A stretch of DNA of 64,000 bases, from contig OZ010787.1 in NCBI GenBank assembly GCA_963932465.1, forward strand, positions 17,811,936 to 17,875,935. Direction: 5' to 3'. A program made the position numbers and the translations under genes. Shown here piece after piece: positions 47,984 through 59,365 of the stretch; position 1 is the first letter of the stretch; every line of letters begins with the position of its first letter. The DNA is from Maratus speciosus (Eukaryota; Arthropoda; Arachnida; Araneae; Salticidae). The notes below the pieces were generated by a model. The model had not been told where the DNA came from and did not search any database. It saw only the letters and a program-made list of their open reading frames with translations.

Positions 47984-48205
47984 TCAATGTCTCAAACCAA
48001 ATCTCGCGATTTCTTCGAGCCACAATGACAAACGGTCTTCGAATGCAGTTGTAGCTCTTGGTCTCCCTTGACCAGGCAGTCTATCAACGGATCCAGTGCT
48101 TAAAAAGCAGCTCGAAGCTCTTGATATGACACTTTGAGGGATATTCAAATCTTGGGCGACATCCATTTGTGTTTGACATTCCTCGATTCTACCAATTATT
48201 TGCAC
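47984..48205 (-). pseudogene. Tc1-like transposase N-terminal fragment (right arm)
   Basis: This is the mirror of the left-arm fragment: QMDVAQDLNIPQSVISRASS, then DRLPGQGRPRATTAFEDR. It keeps a little more of the upstream part (IIGRIEECQTQ) than the left arm. A frame shift after residue about 60 breaks it. The two arms differ at more positions than those of the 12788 fold-back, suggesting an older event or less conversion. Confidence 0.75.
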
Positions 48206-48517
48206 TTTTGACCTTAAATCAAACTATGCTTTTGAGCCATAACTAATGAATACTGATCACATTCAGACACCACATTCACTTTAAACAACACTACAGACCA
48301 GAATTTCAACATACGTCCATTGCGGACCACATTGTCAATCATCTAATTTGCATATTTCTGATGCTAACGTATGCGTGGAAGTGCAATTTTGAGTTCAATA
48401 GTATTTAATTAACATAAATAATTGCAACATTGGGCATTGTTTGCAACATGAACTTAGTGAGCATATTTTTTCTCATTATCCTGTTACTAATTTTGATGAC
48501 CAGTGTGTGTATATATA

Positions 48518-50044
48518 CACTGGTGGACAAAATTTAAGGACTAATGCTATTTTCAATGATTACAGTTAGAAATAGATCCGCAACAGCACGTGTAAATTTG
48601 CATGAATGCAGGATGTACTGTTTTATGAAACTAATGCAAATTTTGCACTTCCGCTTTTGTCAATCACGTGACAGAAGAGATAAGCAATTTTAGGCTATCG
48701 GCGGGTGCTGTGAGCGGTCATTAGATGTAAAAATTGAACGAGATGGAGTGAAGCTTGAACACTGAAATTTTGAACATGTCTTCGAGACATCATTTAGATA
48801 TTACACGTGGTAGAATAATCGGAAAGTTGGAAGGATGACGCAAAATGCGAGATGTTGCCCGTGAATTTAGCATCGCGCACAGTATTGTTTCTAGGCTATG
48901 GGCGGCATTCCAAAACAGTGGAATATGTACTAGGCGCACGGGAGGAGATCGTCCTATCAGTGCGACGTTCCAAGAAGATCGCTATATTGTTATTTCGGCA
49001 AAAAGAACCGGCGCCGCACAGCTGGTCAATTGGAAAATCAACTTTGTGCTGCCACAAGAACTAAAGTATCGCGGAAAACTGTTCCAAGACGTTTGAAAAA
49101 GGGTGGACTATAAGCCCGAAGACCTGTTATTGTATGTGTCCCACTCTCTAGGCACAAACGTAGCGCCGTTTACAGTGGTGCAGTATGCATCGCAATTGGA
49201 CTGATGACGACTGGTCTACCGTGCTCTTCTCAGATGAAAGTAGATTGTCTATTCTCTGATAGTAGACGTTAACTGATATGGCACGAGGTTGGTAGTGCTT
49301 ATTGTCGCGAAAATATTCTAAAAAGAGATCGATATGTGACTTCAAGTATCATGATGTGGGCAGGCATCATGTTCAGTGGCCGCACGGATCTCTATTTGCT
49401 TGACCAAGGGTCCATGACCGGTAGACGGTACATTGAAGACGTCCTGCTTCCACATGTTCGACTTTTTCGAGGTGCTGTTGGCGAAAAGTTTCGTTTTATG
49501 GACGACAACGCACCTTGTCATCGCACACAGTCTGTACAAGATTGTCTTGAGGCCGAAGATATTCATCGCATAGACTGGCCAGCACGGTCCTCTGACCTGA
49601 ATCCCATTGAAAATGTATGGGATGCCTTAGGGAGAAGTATTGCTGCTCGAAAATTTCCTCCCATAAACAAAGGAACCCTCATCCGTGTAGTGAAGGAGGA
49701 ATGGAGCAACTTGCCTCAACAGCTAATTAATCATGCTGTTCTGAGTATGCCACGCCCTGTTGAAAGTTGTCTCGCATTACACGGTGGCCACATCCCTGAT
49801 TGATATGGCACTGACGATTGTTAATTGTGAGTATTTTGCTTTCTTTGTACAGTCATGTTTTCGGACAATATTCACGTTTCAGAAAAAGAACTTCTGGTAA
49901 TACCCTGTATACATCCTTTCAACAAAATTTTTATATTAAATCCTGTGTAACATCCTGTTAATACTATAGTTTGACCCACAATCTCACCTAGATTCTCATT
50001 TACGTGTACATTTCTACTTGGTCCTTAAATTTTGTCCACCAGTG
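48518..50044 (+). mobile_element. Tc1-like element, both ends present, 1.5 kb
   Basis: The ends CACTGGTGGACAAAATTTAA and, inverse, CACTGGTGGACAAAATTTAA are identical over 20 bases. TA flanks both sides (48516-48517 and 50045-50046). The length suits a complete Tc1-like element. The transposase gene inside is broken. It lies only 12 bases from the end of the fold-back Tc1 and interrupts the same host element. Confidence 0.85.
48777..49803 (+). pseudogene. Tc1-like DD34E transposase, broken
   Basis: The start MSSRHHLDITRGRIIGKLEG meets a TGA at codon 21, consistent with a point mutation in an Arg codon. The frame goes on with RDVAREFSIAHSIVSRLWAAF (helix-turn-helix), then loses register. The first catalytic Asp is in VLFSDESRL (about 49225) and is soon followed by three stops. 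The C-terminal part is open from 49336: MMWAGIMFSGRTDLYLL, FMDDNAPCHR with the second Asp, and LNPIENVWD with Glu 34 residues later. The triad is therefore DD34E. It ends HIPD. All catalytic residues remain but the reading frame does not. Confidence 0.85.
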
Positions 50045-50114
50045 TATATATCTGATCTTTGTCACACTTTAACTCTCGTATTTATGAACCGATTTTGATG
50101 TAACTTGGTATGTA

Positions 50115-50899
50115 CAGGGTGGTCATAAAAAAACTTTACCGATATATGGAACTCTAGCGGCCGTTTCGTTTAACCGATCGAGATGTGATTTCAGATATAG
50201 TTATTCAGAGGTATGTGCTCGGGATTCTGCGAACGGCAACAAATTAGCGATCACGGTTACGGTTATAGGTACAGAAACTCGAAATTTTCGAATAGCAACG
50301 CCCCTTTTTTTTTCTTCGCAAAATGCTCAGCACATGCGAAAACCCTAAATAGCGCTGGTACGGTACGTGTATCGCAATAAACGGATGCGTTATGCACGCA
50401 CAAAAAACTTCTCAGCGAACGGCCAAAAACAACACGATCGGGACGCACGGAGGAAATTTGCATATGACAGAGGCAAGAATCCGTTTTCTACGCTGATTAT
50501 CTGTCGAATGGCATCCTCTGATTGTTGTCTTGCCTCTGTCATATGCAAATTTCCTCCGTGTGTCCCGATCGTGTTGTTTTTGGCCGTTCGCTGAGCTGTT
50601 TTTTGTGCGTGCATAACGTGTCCATTTATTGCGATACACGTACCATTCGAGCGCTATTTAGGGTTTTCACATGCGCTGAGCATTTTGTGACAAAAAAAAA
50701 TGGGCGTTGCCATTCGAAAATTTCGAGTTTCTTTATCTATAACCGTAATCGTGAGCGCCAATTTGATGCCGTTCGCAGAATCCCGAGCTCATACCTCTGA
50801 ATAACTATATATGAAATCTCATCTCGATCGGTTAAACGGACCGACCGCTAGAGTTCCATATATAAGTTAATATAGTATAAGTTTTTTATGACCACCCTG
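50115..50899. mobile_element. Fold-back MITE with Tc1/mariner-type ends, 785 bp
   Basis: CAGGGTGGTCATAAAAAAAC at the left is mirrored at the right, with TA on both sides (50113-50114 and 50900-50901). The whole element is a palindrome with arms of about 370 bases and the centre near 50505. The flanking TACATAGTACATACC of the 327-bp unit shows where the target was. Mirror open frames on both strands are by-products of the palindrome. Confidence 0.85.
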
Positions 50900-52205
50900 T
50901 ACATAGTACATACCAATGTCTCTACCGAGTTCGTTGGACAGCTTCATCTGCCATCTTGTTTCAAAATGACCGCCATTTAAAAAAAAATTATTTGTTTAAT
51001 TTAAAATGAGGTACAAAAAATTAGAAATTGAAAAAGACTTTTTTCTTATGCGTTTGAACTTGACACAATGCTCTCGGAGCATTTTTTGTTTCCTCTATAT
51101 CTTAAAATGGCTGAGTTATAGAACTTTGAATTTTTAGTGTGGCTGACATTTTGAAACGATCCGATTCTTTTTCACGCGATAACACGCGTATTTATGAACC
51201 GATTTCGATGTAACTTGGTGCGTACATAGTAAATACCAATGTCTCAATGGAGTTTGTTGGCCAACTTCATCCGCCATCTTGTTTCAAAATGGCGGCCATT
51301 TAAATAAAAAAAATTAAATTTAAAGTGATGTACAAATACATTAGAAATTAAATATTTTTTTCCTGTGTGTTTGACCTTGATGCAAAGATTTCGGAGCATT
51401 TTTTGTTTCGTCCTATATCTTAAAAAATGGCTGAGCTTATAGCACTTTGAATTTCTAGCATGGCTGACATTTTGAAACGATCTGATTTTTGTCATGCGAT
51501 AACACGCGTATTTAATAGCCGATTTGAATGTGACAAGGCATGTGCATAGTATGTAGCAATGTATCGACCGAATTCGTTGGCCGGCTTCATTCGCCATCTT
51601 GTTTAAAAATGGCGAGCATTAAATTAAAAAAAATTAATTTAAAATGAGGTACAAAAAAATTAGAAATTGAAAAAGGTTTCTTTCTTAAATGTTTGACCTT
51701 CATACAAGGATTCTGGAGCTTTTTTTGTTTTGTATTTATCTTAAAAAATGGCTGAGATATAGCAGTTTGAATTTCTAATGTGGATGACATTTTGAAAAAT
51801 GTGATTTTTTGCCTGAGACAGCACTCGTATATATCAACCGATTCCGGTGTGAGTGAGCATGTGCACAGGAATTACTAGGGTCTCGACTATGTTCATTGGT
51901 TATCTTCACCCATCATGTTGTTTTAAAATGGCAGTCACTTCAGGATATCGCCGAATTTGGCAACCAAATATAAATGACTTTAAAGAAAATTAACTTTGAT
52001 AAAGGTGGCTAATTTCACGAAATTCTCATTCATATTCAGTATTGACAAAAATTTGTATTGAATCTTCTATAATCGGGTTCCACTAATTTGAACTTCGTGT
52101 GTTTGAATAATGTAATCTGGCTTTTTGAAAATAATGAATACGAAAGCCTCTAATAAGGAATATGAAATATCTCTTCGTCCCGGCACTGGCCGGAATGACT
52201 TTTTA

Positions 52206-52592
52206 ATATATAGACTAAACAAAAAATGCTCCGGAATCTTTGTATCGAGATCAAACACATAAGAAAAAAAATTCAATTTCTAATTTTTTTGTACCCCATT
52301 TTAATTTTTTTTTAAATTTTAAATTGCCGCCATTTTGAAACAAGATGGCGGATGAAGCTGGCCAACGAACTCGGTCGACATATTGGTATGTACTATTTAC
52401 ACGCCAAGTTACATCCAAATCGGTTCATAAATACGAGTGTTAGTGTGACAATGATCAGATATATCAACATTTGAACGGAGGGTGGTTTTGGGGTCTGGGG
52501 GTCATGATCGGTGAAAATATACCAAATTTTTTCGGAATCGTTTTCCTCCGAACGGCTGCAATAAATAGCTTTTTGTAATGAAAGCTACCTAA
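52206..52592 (-). repeat. Minus-strand HINE-like fragment (head plus one unit)
   Basis: Read on the minus strand it starts with the head (AGGTAGCTTTCATTAC at 52592 going down), then CCCCCAGACCCC, and one 327-bp unit truncated near 52206. With the plus-strand element next to it this gives two heads facing outwards, about 5.7 kb apart, which mimic terminal inverted repeats. Confidence 0.75.
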
Positions 52593-52599
52593 AATGTTA

Positions 52600-52921
52600 T
52601 CTTTCCAACAATATTTCAAATGTTTAATTTTTAAACAATTTTTTTTAGAAGCCAATGTTAAAAAATATAAATATGCTATTAAAGAAATATATTTTTTACA
52701 GATACAATAATGAACAGAAATCAATTATTTAGAATTTGAATTAATATATCCGAGAATTTGATAAGAAAATCTAAAAATCTGTTTCATTCCTTTGCCCTAT
52801 GACCGTGCCTCAAAGGACTCTGGAAAAATGTTGTTATTCAAAAGCACCGTTATGATAAACGGCTAAATTGCATGACGTTTCTTTTACTAAAAAGTAATAG
52901 AGAGGGAATCGAACTAAGTAC

Positions 52922-52956
<35 letters not shown>

Positions 52957-53800
52957 ATTATAAATTTCAAAGATAGAATATGGAAATATAAGAAAATCAA
53001 TATTACACAATTCACTAGATAAAGATTTCATAAAATAGTGTTTTCTTTTCTGTTTTTTTTTCCGGTTGGTTAATATAAAGTACTTCGATCATTTGTAATT
53101 TAAGTATTCGGTAACAATCATAAATAGACTGGTTATTCAAAAGGCCACAAGGTCGTTAAATTTGAAAACAATCTTGTAATTGTATCTTGGAAAAGCACAT
53201 ATTTTAAAGCACAATTTTAATGGTAATAAAAGAAATTATGCTTTATAAATAGATATATTTATTGAATTTAGAATAAAACAAGAACGGAAAGTCAATCATC
53301 AGCCATAGATTATGAAACATTTTCCAACACTATTATAATACTGCTAAGATGTTTCATTTTTTGATACAATGAAATGAGATCTAAATATTTTAAAGCACAC
53401 AGCGTAGTAAACATCCATTTTTGGCAATGCTATCCATAGCCGGTTATGTCTAATTCTTTCGTGTAGCCTTGTATGCGATTTATACAGCAGCATGCAAAAT
53501 GATAGGAACTATTCGAATATAAAGAAATCAGTTCGCGTTTGCTATGCAAATACACAAATCTCTCTGTTAAAATAAAATATATATAATTCCAATTAATATT
53601 AAAGTAATAGTTTACAAAAATTCTATATATTTTTTTTAATCTATTTTAAAATATGTGCTTTGCTAAATTTAAGCCGAAACAAAATTAAAACGCAGTTAAT
53701 ATTTCAAAACCACGGCTCGTGATTAGCGGATATACTCGCATATCAGTTAACAACGCACTTAAAAGATATTTTGAGCTCATTCGTTTAATTTGCAAAGCAT
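52600..53800. other. AT-rich stretch with a 30-base A-run
   Basis: The A-run is at 52925-52954. The segment 53278-53485 is the partner of 40810-41030. No gene is seen. Confidence 0.4.
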
Positions 53801-53812
53801 TTTAATGATAGG

Positions 53813-54420
53813 ATGAGGGAAAATGCTTTTTGTATTTTCGAAAGAGGTCAAATTCTAGCTTATAACATCATCGGAATGTCACTTCAAAGAGTTGTTGATA
53901 AAATTAAACATTTAAAGACTGTCATGTTTAATTTCTTACAGAATCCAACATTTTATGTTGCTACAAAATCTGCAGGAAGACCGGGAATGCTTTAGAAACC
54001 ATCCGAAAGTATGATTGTTTGCACGGTTCCAATCAAAAGAAAGACAGAAAAGAAAATTGGAAGCCAGATAAATACGCCAGCATCAGTATGGACTGTAAGA
54101 TGAGCAATGAACATGTCGGCCATTCTTAAATATGTAAAGACAGGTCGGTGTCCGTATTTAACATCTGGCAATAAAAAATCCCGCATTCAGTTTGTAGCGA
54201 AAACACCTGAAGCAACAAACTAATTGGTCTAAAATTATTTTCAATGCTTAAGAGAAGTTTAATTTCTATCTTCCGAATGGTATTTATTCATATTGGCATG
54301 ACCTTCGAAAGGAAAAGGACTTATTTTCGACGCGTCAACTTGGTGGAGAAGCTCTAGTGGTTTGGGCTGTTTTTTCTTCTGGAAGTAAGCTTAGAATTGT
54401 TTTGTTAGAAGGATGATAAA
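53813..54420 (+). pseudogene. Tc3-like transposase relic
   Basis: The N-terminal frame (53813-53995) reads FERGQILAYNIIGMSLQRVV then NPTFYVATKSAGRPGML, the paired helix-turn-helix and GRP linker of Tc3-type Tc1/mariner transposases. About 270 bases later another frame gives YSYWHDLRKEKD and then TRQLGGEALVVWAVFSSGS, the conserved block after the first catalytic Asp of the same family. The part between has several stops and shifts. The catalytic C-terminal end was not found. Terminal repeats were not identified. Confidence 0.7.
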
Positions 54421-54519
54421 ATAGGCATGACCCGAGGTTTTACTGTTTTCTCCTCAGAATCACAGGGCTGCACAGATCAAGTTTCGTAATTTCAAACACT
54501 CCTCCTTATCTAACTCTGT

Positions 54520-55990
54520 CTAGAGGTAACTAAATTGCAGCAGTAGACGAGGCTTTTGCCTTGAATATTTGGCACAGTGTACATGAGCTGTTCGTATGAT
54601 ACGTCTACTGGAGATTATCCAGTATTGTTCTCGTATCGTTGACACCAACGTTTGAATGACCGCATGGGAGTAATTTAAGTGATACTCTAAGATCAGGAGG
54701 TTCACGTGATAATGTTTTGATGGCAGCACAATTAGGCATTTAAAAGAGTACCGATCATCTCTTTCAATAATACCAGTTTTCACCAGGGCTTCGGAGTCGG
54801 AGTTAGACTCATTTTTTGAGCAAAATAATCTGAGTCGGATCTGTTAAAATTCCCGGAGTCTGAGTCGTCCATTTTTCCCACAGATCACTCTTAAGTCAGT
54901 CATAGAATCTGTTGTCTGGGAAGCTCTCTTTGGACCAGAAAACAAAGGGTGTGAATAGGTTCTTCTACTTCGGAAGCAAAAAGTAACATGTTTATTCCTC
55001 TCTTTTGACAGTTTATTAAAAACTTATAAATCCACACTAAAATTCTGACTACTCTGGAAAATTTTGAAAATTTCTCGTAACCTTTAGGTTCATTTACATT
55101 TACACTGGCAACTAAAGTAGCGCTTTTCTTACATTCCGAATTAACTACTACTTCATCAGTATTAATCTCAAGATTTAGCCAGCTATCCCTTGGGAAATTT
55201 AACCAACAAGACTCCTCCCATCAAGTTTATTTTATAGTAGGACTGAGCCATACTTTACGATATGGAGAGCATCACCGGTAGGCATATCTGTGGGATTTAA
55301 TGTACCTGACACGTATAAACTTTGGCTTGTAATTGTGAGAGAACAAATATATTTTACCCTATTTTCTACAAGCGTACTCCAATGGTCATTCGTTTTCTTT
55401 ATAGACAATAAAACAGTGGTAGAATCTGTCCAATAGCAAGTCGAAATTACACCGAGAGACTTTTCCTCGACAAAATATTTAGAGAGGCGAGAATCTAAAA
55501 CACAATGCATCAGTGTAACCTAGGGATAGCCATTTTTAAAGATGCAACGCGAGCCTTTGCTATGACAAACTGCACGTAAGTTTCATTCTCTTCTTCCCAT
55601 CTCAAGAAAATTGCACTAGAATACGCTTGTTGATTAGCATCGCAGAAGACATGGGAAGACCAAGAGCGTTTGTCGAAAACACCTATTCGTCCAGGTAAAT
55701 TAAATTCAGACGTGGCTTGTAACTCATTATGCCATTATTTGAAATTAAACTGAATTTCCTCTACCAAAGGGCTATCTCAATCTGATTTTGTCGCCTAAAT
55801 TTCGAGAATGAGTAGCTTTTCAGGGGGCAAAACGGGTCCGAATAATCCTAGAAGATCAAAAATCCGATATGTCAAGGAAAAAATTTCGCTTTTGATAGAT
55901 TTTCAGAAATTGGCACATGCTTCAAATGAATCATTAATCAGTCATTTTCCCTATTCCATACAGTGTCTAAAACTGTAATCGGTTCTTTGA
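54520..55990 (-). pseudogene. BEL/Pao retrotransposon pol relic
   Basis: Going down the minus strand, LTYRIFDLLGLFGP (about 55877-55831) matches the conserved LTS-FDPLGF-AP segment after the reverse transcriptase. HVFCDANQQAY (about 55650) and YWTDSTTVL (about 55440) are RNase H motifs with their aspartates. VENRVKYI and GTLNPTDMPT (55390-55270) fit the NPAD region. The integrase zinc-binding segment at 54783-54520 has LPSKHYHVNLLI, YSHAVIQTLV and a partly lost CxxC (HCAKY). Order and spacing fit BEL/Pao. Stops and shifts make it dead. LTRs were not found; a GGAGTC-rich insertion lies near 54785-54870. Confidence 0.75.
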
Positions 55991-56125
55991 ACGTAGAATC
56001 ACTACTTGCATCCGCAAGGCCAAATTTTTACATGCGCAAATCAATTTTTGCTTTTGCTAATAAATTCTACTGAATTGTTAATCAAATTTTTCAATTCTAC
56101 TTCGCTATCTAACTAGGTTATACAA

Positions 56126-58455
56126 TAGGGTGGGTCGAAAAAACCGAAATATTTACAATCGAAATGTAATAGAGCGGAAAAGTTGCCTTTTTGTAATAAA
56201 GAATAAATTCGTAAAATATTATACCGATCGGTTAATATCTTTTACCGCCGCAAGGGGGCCAAAATTTCAAAAAATTGCAAAAAACATGTTTTTATCAATA
56301 TTTTTTTTTTAATTATCCAAATGTACGAATACAATTTCTAATAGGACGCAATACCTACATGAAGATATAAGAAATGTCCCGGTAAATGTTTATTATGATA
56401 AAATCATATCTTTTACTGCCGCAAATGGACCATATTTAAAATAAAATCGTAAAAATTTCAAATTTTAATTTTTTCTAAATTTTTATAATTTTTATGATAT
56501 GTCTAGAAGTAAATAAATTTACTTTATATCTATTAATATGTCATAAATTTTGTTAAATATTTGTCATAGACTGGAAAATAAAAACGGTAATCATTCATTG
56601 TTCTTGACGATCGTTTCATCTACCGCTGTTTTACTACATATCAGCAGTTCATATGCCACAAATCACAAAAATGATATAAAATGAACAAAATGTTTTAGTA
56701 TTTTATTAATTAAAATACAGAGATGTTTAACCGAAAAGGATTAAATAAACTTAAAATGAAGAAATATTAAAATTAAACGAATTTTATAATATGACTTGCT
56801 TTCAAATAAAGCCATTGTTCTTCGAGAGGCCGAAATTGGTTATATGTGGTCCTCACTCTGTTCTAGTCCACAAACTTTACCTGCACTTCAGTGATTAATT
56901 TTTACGCATCTTTCTACTAATTAAGTTGGACAAAGAAATTTATAACAGCTGGTATCTTTAATCGAACAATCTAAATTCACCAGCGTTGTTAGATCGTCAG
57001 TTTATAGACAAACCGTAACATGTGGTTTCGTTAGTTCAGTTTTGCCTTTTGTCTAAAGCCATACAATTTTAAGCTTCAAAGTTCAAGTCTGTAATGACGA
57101 AATAACGGATGGCACTATTCGTGTCCACAGAACTTCGTGCTTTGGAAATTTTCAATTTTGGCAACCGACCGATGCAGTACACTTTCAGGATGTACTCAAT
57201 GAGTACATCCTGAAAGTGTACTGCATCAGTTGGTTCACAATTAAAATGAATCCATCATGTTTTTCAGATTCTGTGGACTATAATTAGTAACCCCCGTTAC
57301 TTGCCATATCATCTACGAAAACATATAGTTCCTGTAATTTCACGAAATGCCTGTTTCGCAAATCATGAAAATAGCATCATTGGAATGATAGCATAGGAAG
57401 GAGAGGACATCAGGACCCCAGCCATAAAGAAAATTGCCAAAGCACGAAGTTCTGTGGACACGAATTGTGCCATCCGCCACTTCCTCATTCCAGACTTTAA
57501 CTTTGAAGCTTAAAATTGTATGGATTTATTCGAGTGGCAAAACTGTAAACCAACAAAACCACCTGTTACGGTTTGTCTATCGACTGACGATCTAACGACG
57601 CTGGGTACTTTAGAATGTTCGATTAAAGATACCAGCTATTATAATTTTACTTATCGCACTCAATCAGTAGAAAGATACTTGAAATTAGTCACTGAAGTGC
57701 TGGTAAAGTTTGTGGACCAGAACAGAGGTAGGATCGCATATGATCAATTTCGGCCTCTCGAGCAACAATGGCTTTATTTGGAAGCAAGTCATATTGTAAA
57801 ATTCAATTAACATAAATACTTCTTCATTTTAAATTTATTTAATCCGTTTCGGTTAAACATCTCTGTATTTTAATTAATAAAATACTAAAATATTTTGTTC
57901 ATTTTATATCATTTTTGTGATTTGTGGTTTATGAATTGTTGACAAGCAGTAAAACAGCAGTAGATGAAGTGATCGTCAAGAAAAATGAATGATTATCGTT
58001 TTAATTTTCCAGTCTGTAACAAATAGTTAACAAACTTTATGACACATTAATAGATATGAAGTAAATTTATTTATTTATAGGCATTTTATAGAAATTATAA
58101 AAATTTAGAAAAAATAAAAATTTGAAAATTTACAATTTTTTTAAAAAATATGGTCTTTTTGCGGCAGTAAAAGATATGATTTTATCATAATGAACATTTA
58201 CCGGGACATTTCTTATATCTTCATGTAGCTATTGCGTCCTATTAGAAATTGTATTCGTACGTTTGGATAATTAAAAAAAATATTGAAAAAAACATGTTTT
58301 TTTGCGATTTTTGCAAATTTTGCCCCCCTTGCGGCGGTAAAAGATATTAACCGATCGGTGTAAAATTTTACGAATTTATTATTTATTACAAAAGGCAACT
58401 TTTCTGCTCTATTACATTCCGATTATATATATTTTGGTTTTTTCGACCCACCCTA
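56126..58455. mobile_element. Giant fold-back element with 8-bp target duplication, 2.3 kb
   Basis: TTATACAA is exactly duplicated (56118-56125 and 58456-58463). The ends TAGGGTGGGTCGAAAAAACC are exact inverted copies over 20 bases. The arms are mirror copies for roughly 1.1 kb, with a nearly perfect inner palindrome around 57200 (GGATGTACTC/GAGTACATCC) and unequal internal indels. An 8-bp duplication with TAGGG ends suits the hAT superfamily, although P-type elements also duplicate 8 bp. Only the right arm keeps a long open frame. Confidence 0.8.
57520..57810 (+). pseudogene. Transposon-derived open frame in the fold-back right arm
   Basis: It encodes 96 residues starting MDLFEWQNCKPTKPPVTVC. 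The segment YRTQSVERYLKLVTEVLVKF (about residues 46-65) resembles a TQ(A/S)VERxxKLVTE motif that I remember from uncharacterised transposon-associated proteins of arthropods. I cannot name the superfamily with certainty. The mirror region in the left arm (about 56790-57090) is broken. It is probably the C-terminal end of an ancestral transposase. Confidence 0.5.
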
Positions 58456-58469
58456 TTATACAAGTCTCT

Positions 58470-59290
58470 TAAGTTCTTTAAGTTTTTGCGCAATGAAATT
58501 TTACTCTAACTGCACATTGAATAAATGAAACGAAATAAGAGCTTCGAGGAGCCAAGGACTTGATGTAATTCCAAAGACGACTCTAGCGTAGCAATCTTCC
58601 TTCTTTAATTCTATCTGCAAAAATGTCACGTTAAATAATGGCGACGATATAAACCACTAAATAAGGCGTTTGAGTGCTTGTGTTTTAATATTTACAAATA
58701 TTTAGTGTAAAATGAATTTATTATATTTATTTTTTACATGCAAAGTTAAATTCAGCATCATAAAATTCAAAACTGGATGTAATAAATTGCTGTAGCAAGT
58801 TTAGAAATCTTGTATTGCTTAATTTTTCATTAAAAAATAAAGCAAAGCGGCTAGTTAGTTTTTTTAATATCGAGCTAAACATGATATTAAAAATCACCAA
58901 ACTAAAAACTGAACTTACTATCAGATTAAGAAGGCATGCCGAATTAACAAATTTTATAAACAAATGTATCGAGAAATAAGTTATTTAGAGACATTTAATT
59001 TAAATTGACTAAATAAATTCTTTGTCGCACTTGGAAGCATTTATTGTCAAAGTTGCCGCAAATAAATTCTAAAGTATTCATTCTAATATTAATCCCTATT
59101 AAATGTTTAACGCTTTATTCAAAGTAACTTCAATGGAGCCAGAAAATTTAAAAGTTTAACCTAAATGCACGAATAAATCTTCAGTGAAGTATTTCCTTTA
59201 AAATTAATTCAGACAGACGATATAATTTGGAAAGTATTGACTTTTAATCAATTTTGCAGTTTATTGCTCTTAAAGTTAAAATTGCACTTT
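58470..59290. other. AT-rich stretch, nothing recognised
   Basis: No gene is seen; the minus open frame 58727-58963 matches no family known to me. Confidence 0.3.
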
Positions 59291-59297
59291 AATGTAA

Positions 59298-59309
59298 TAT
59301 ATATATATA

Positions 59310-59361
<52 letters not shown>
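59298..59361. repeat. TA/TG microsatellite adjoining the mariner
   Basis: About 64 bases of TA with a central (TG)n. The mariner at 59362 inserted into a TA at its right edge. Confidence 0.9.

Positions 59362-59365
<4 letters not shown>

Larger units (their letters stand above)
46992..48505. mobile_element. Fold-back Tc1-like element, second family
   Basis: The left end CACTGGTCATCAAAATTA is exactly mirrored at the right end. TA precedes the left end; the right target is altered to TG. Both arms carry the first half of one Tc1 transposase in opposite directions, with the turn-around near 47740. The right arm extends further, into the MDES motif of the first catalytic aspartate; the left arm stops shortly before it. 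No complete gene exists. Confidence 0.8.
46857..52205 (+). mobile_element. Second HINE-like element, interrupted by three transposons
   Basis: The head (AGGTAGCTTTCATTAC onward, 46857-46985) matches the head at 20493. The body resumes at 50045 and again at 50902 with about four 327-bp units. The tail ends in CCGGCACTGGCCGG (about 52175-52188). Three insertions interrupt it: a fold-back Tc1 (46992-48505), a Tc1 (48518-50044) and a fold-back MITE (50115-50899). Without them it is about 1.5 kb. Confidence 0.7.

Noticed and set aside
50263..50800. Several overlapping open frames of 66 to 92 codons
   Set aside because: They mirror each other across the axis of the fold-back MITE and show no protein family.
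46857..52592. One 5.7-kb transposon with 130-bp terminal inverted repeats
   Set aside because: The two inverted ends are the heads of separate HINE-like copies in opposite orientation; the same head begins the single copy at 20493.
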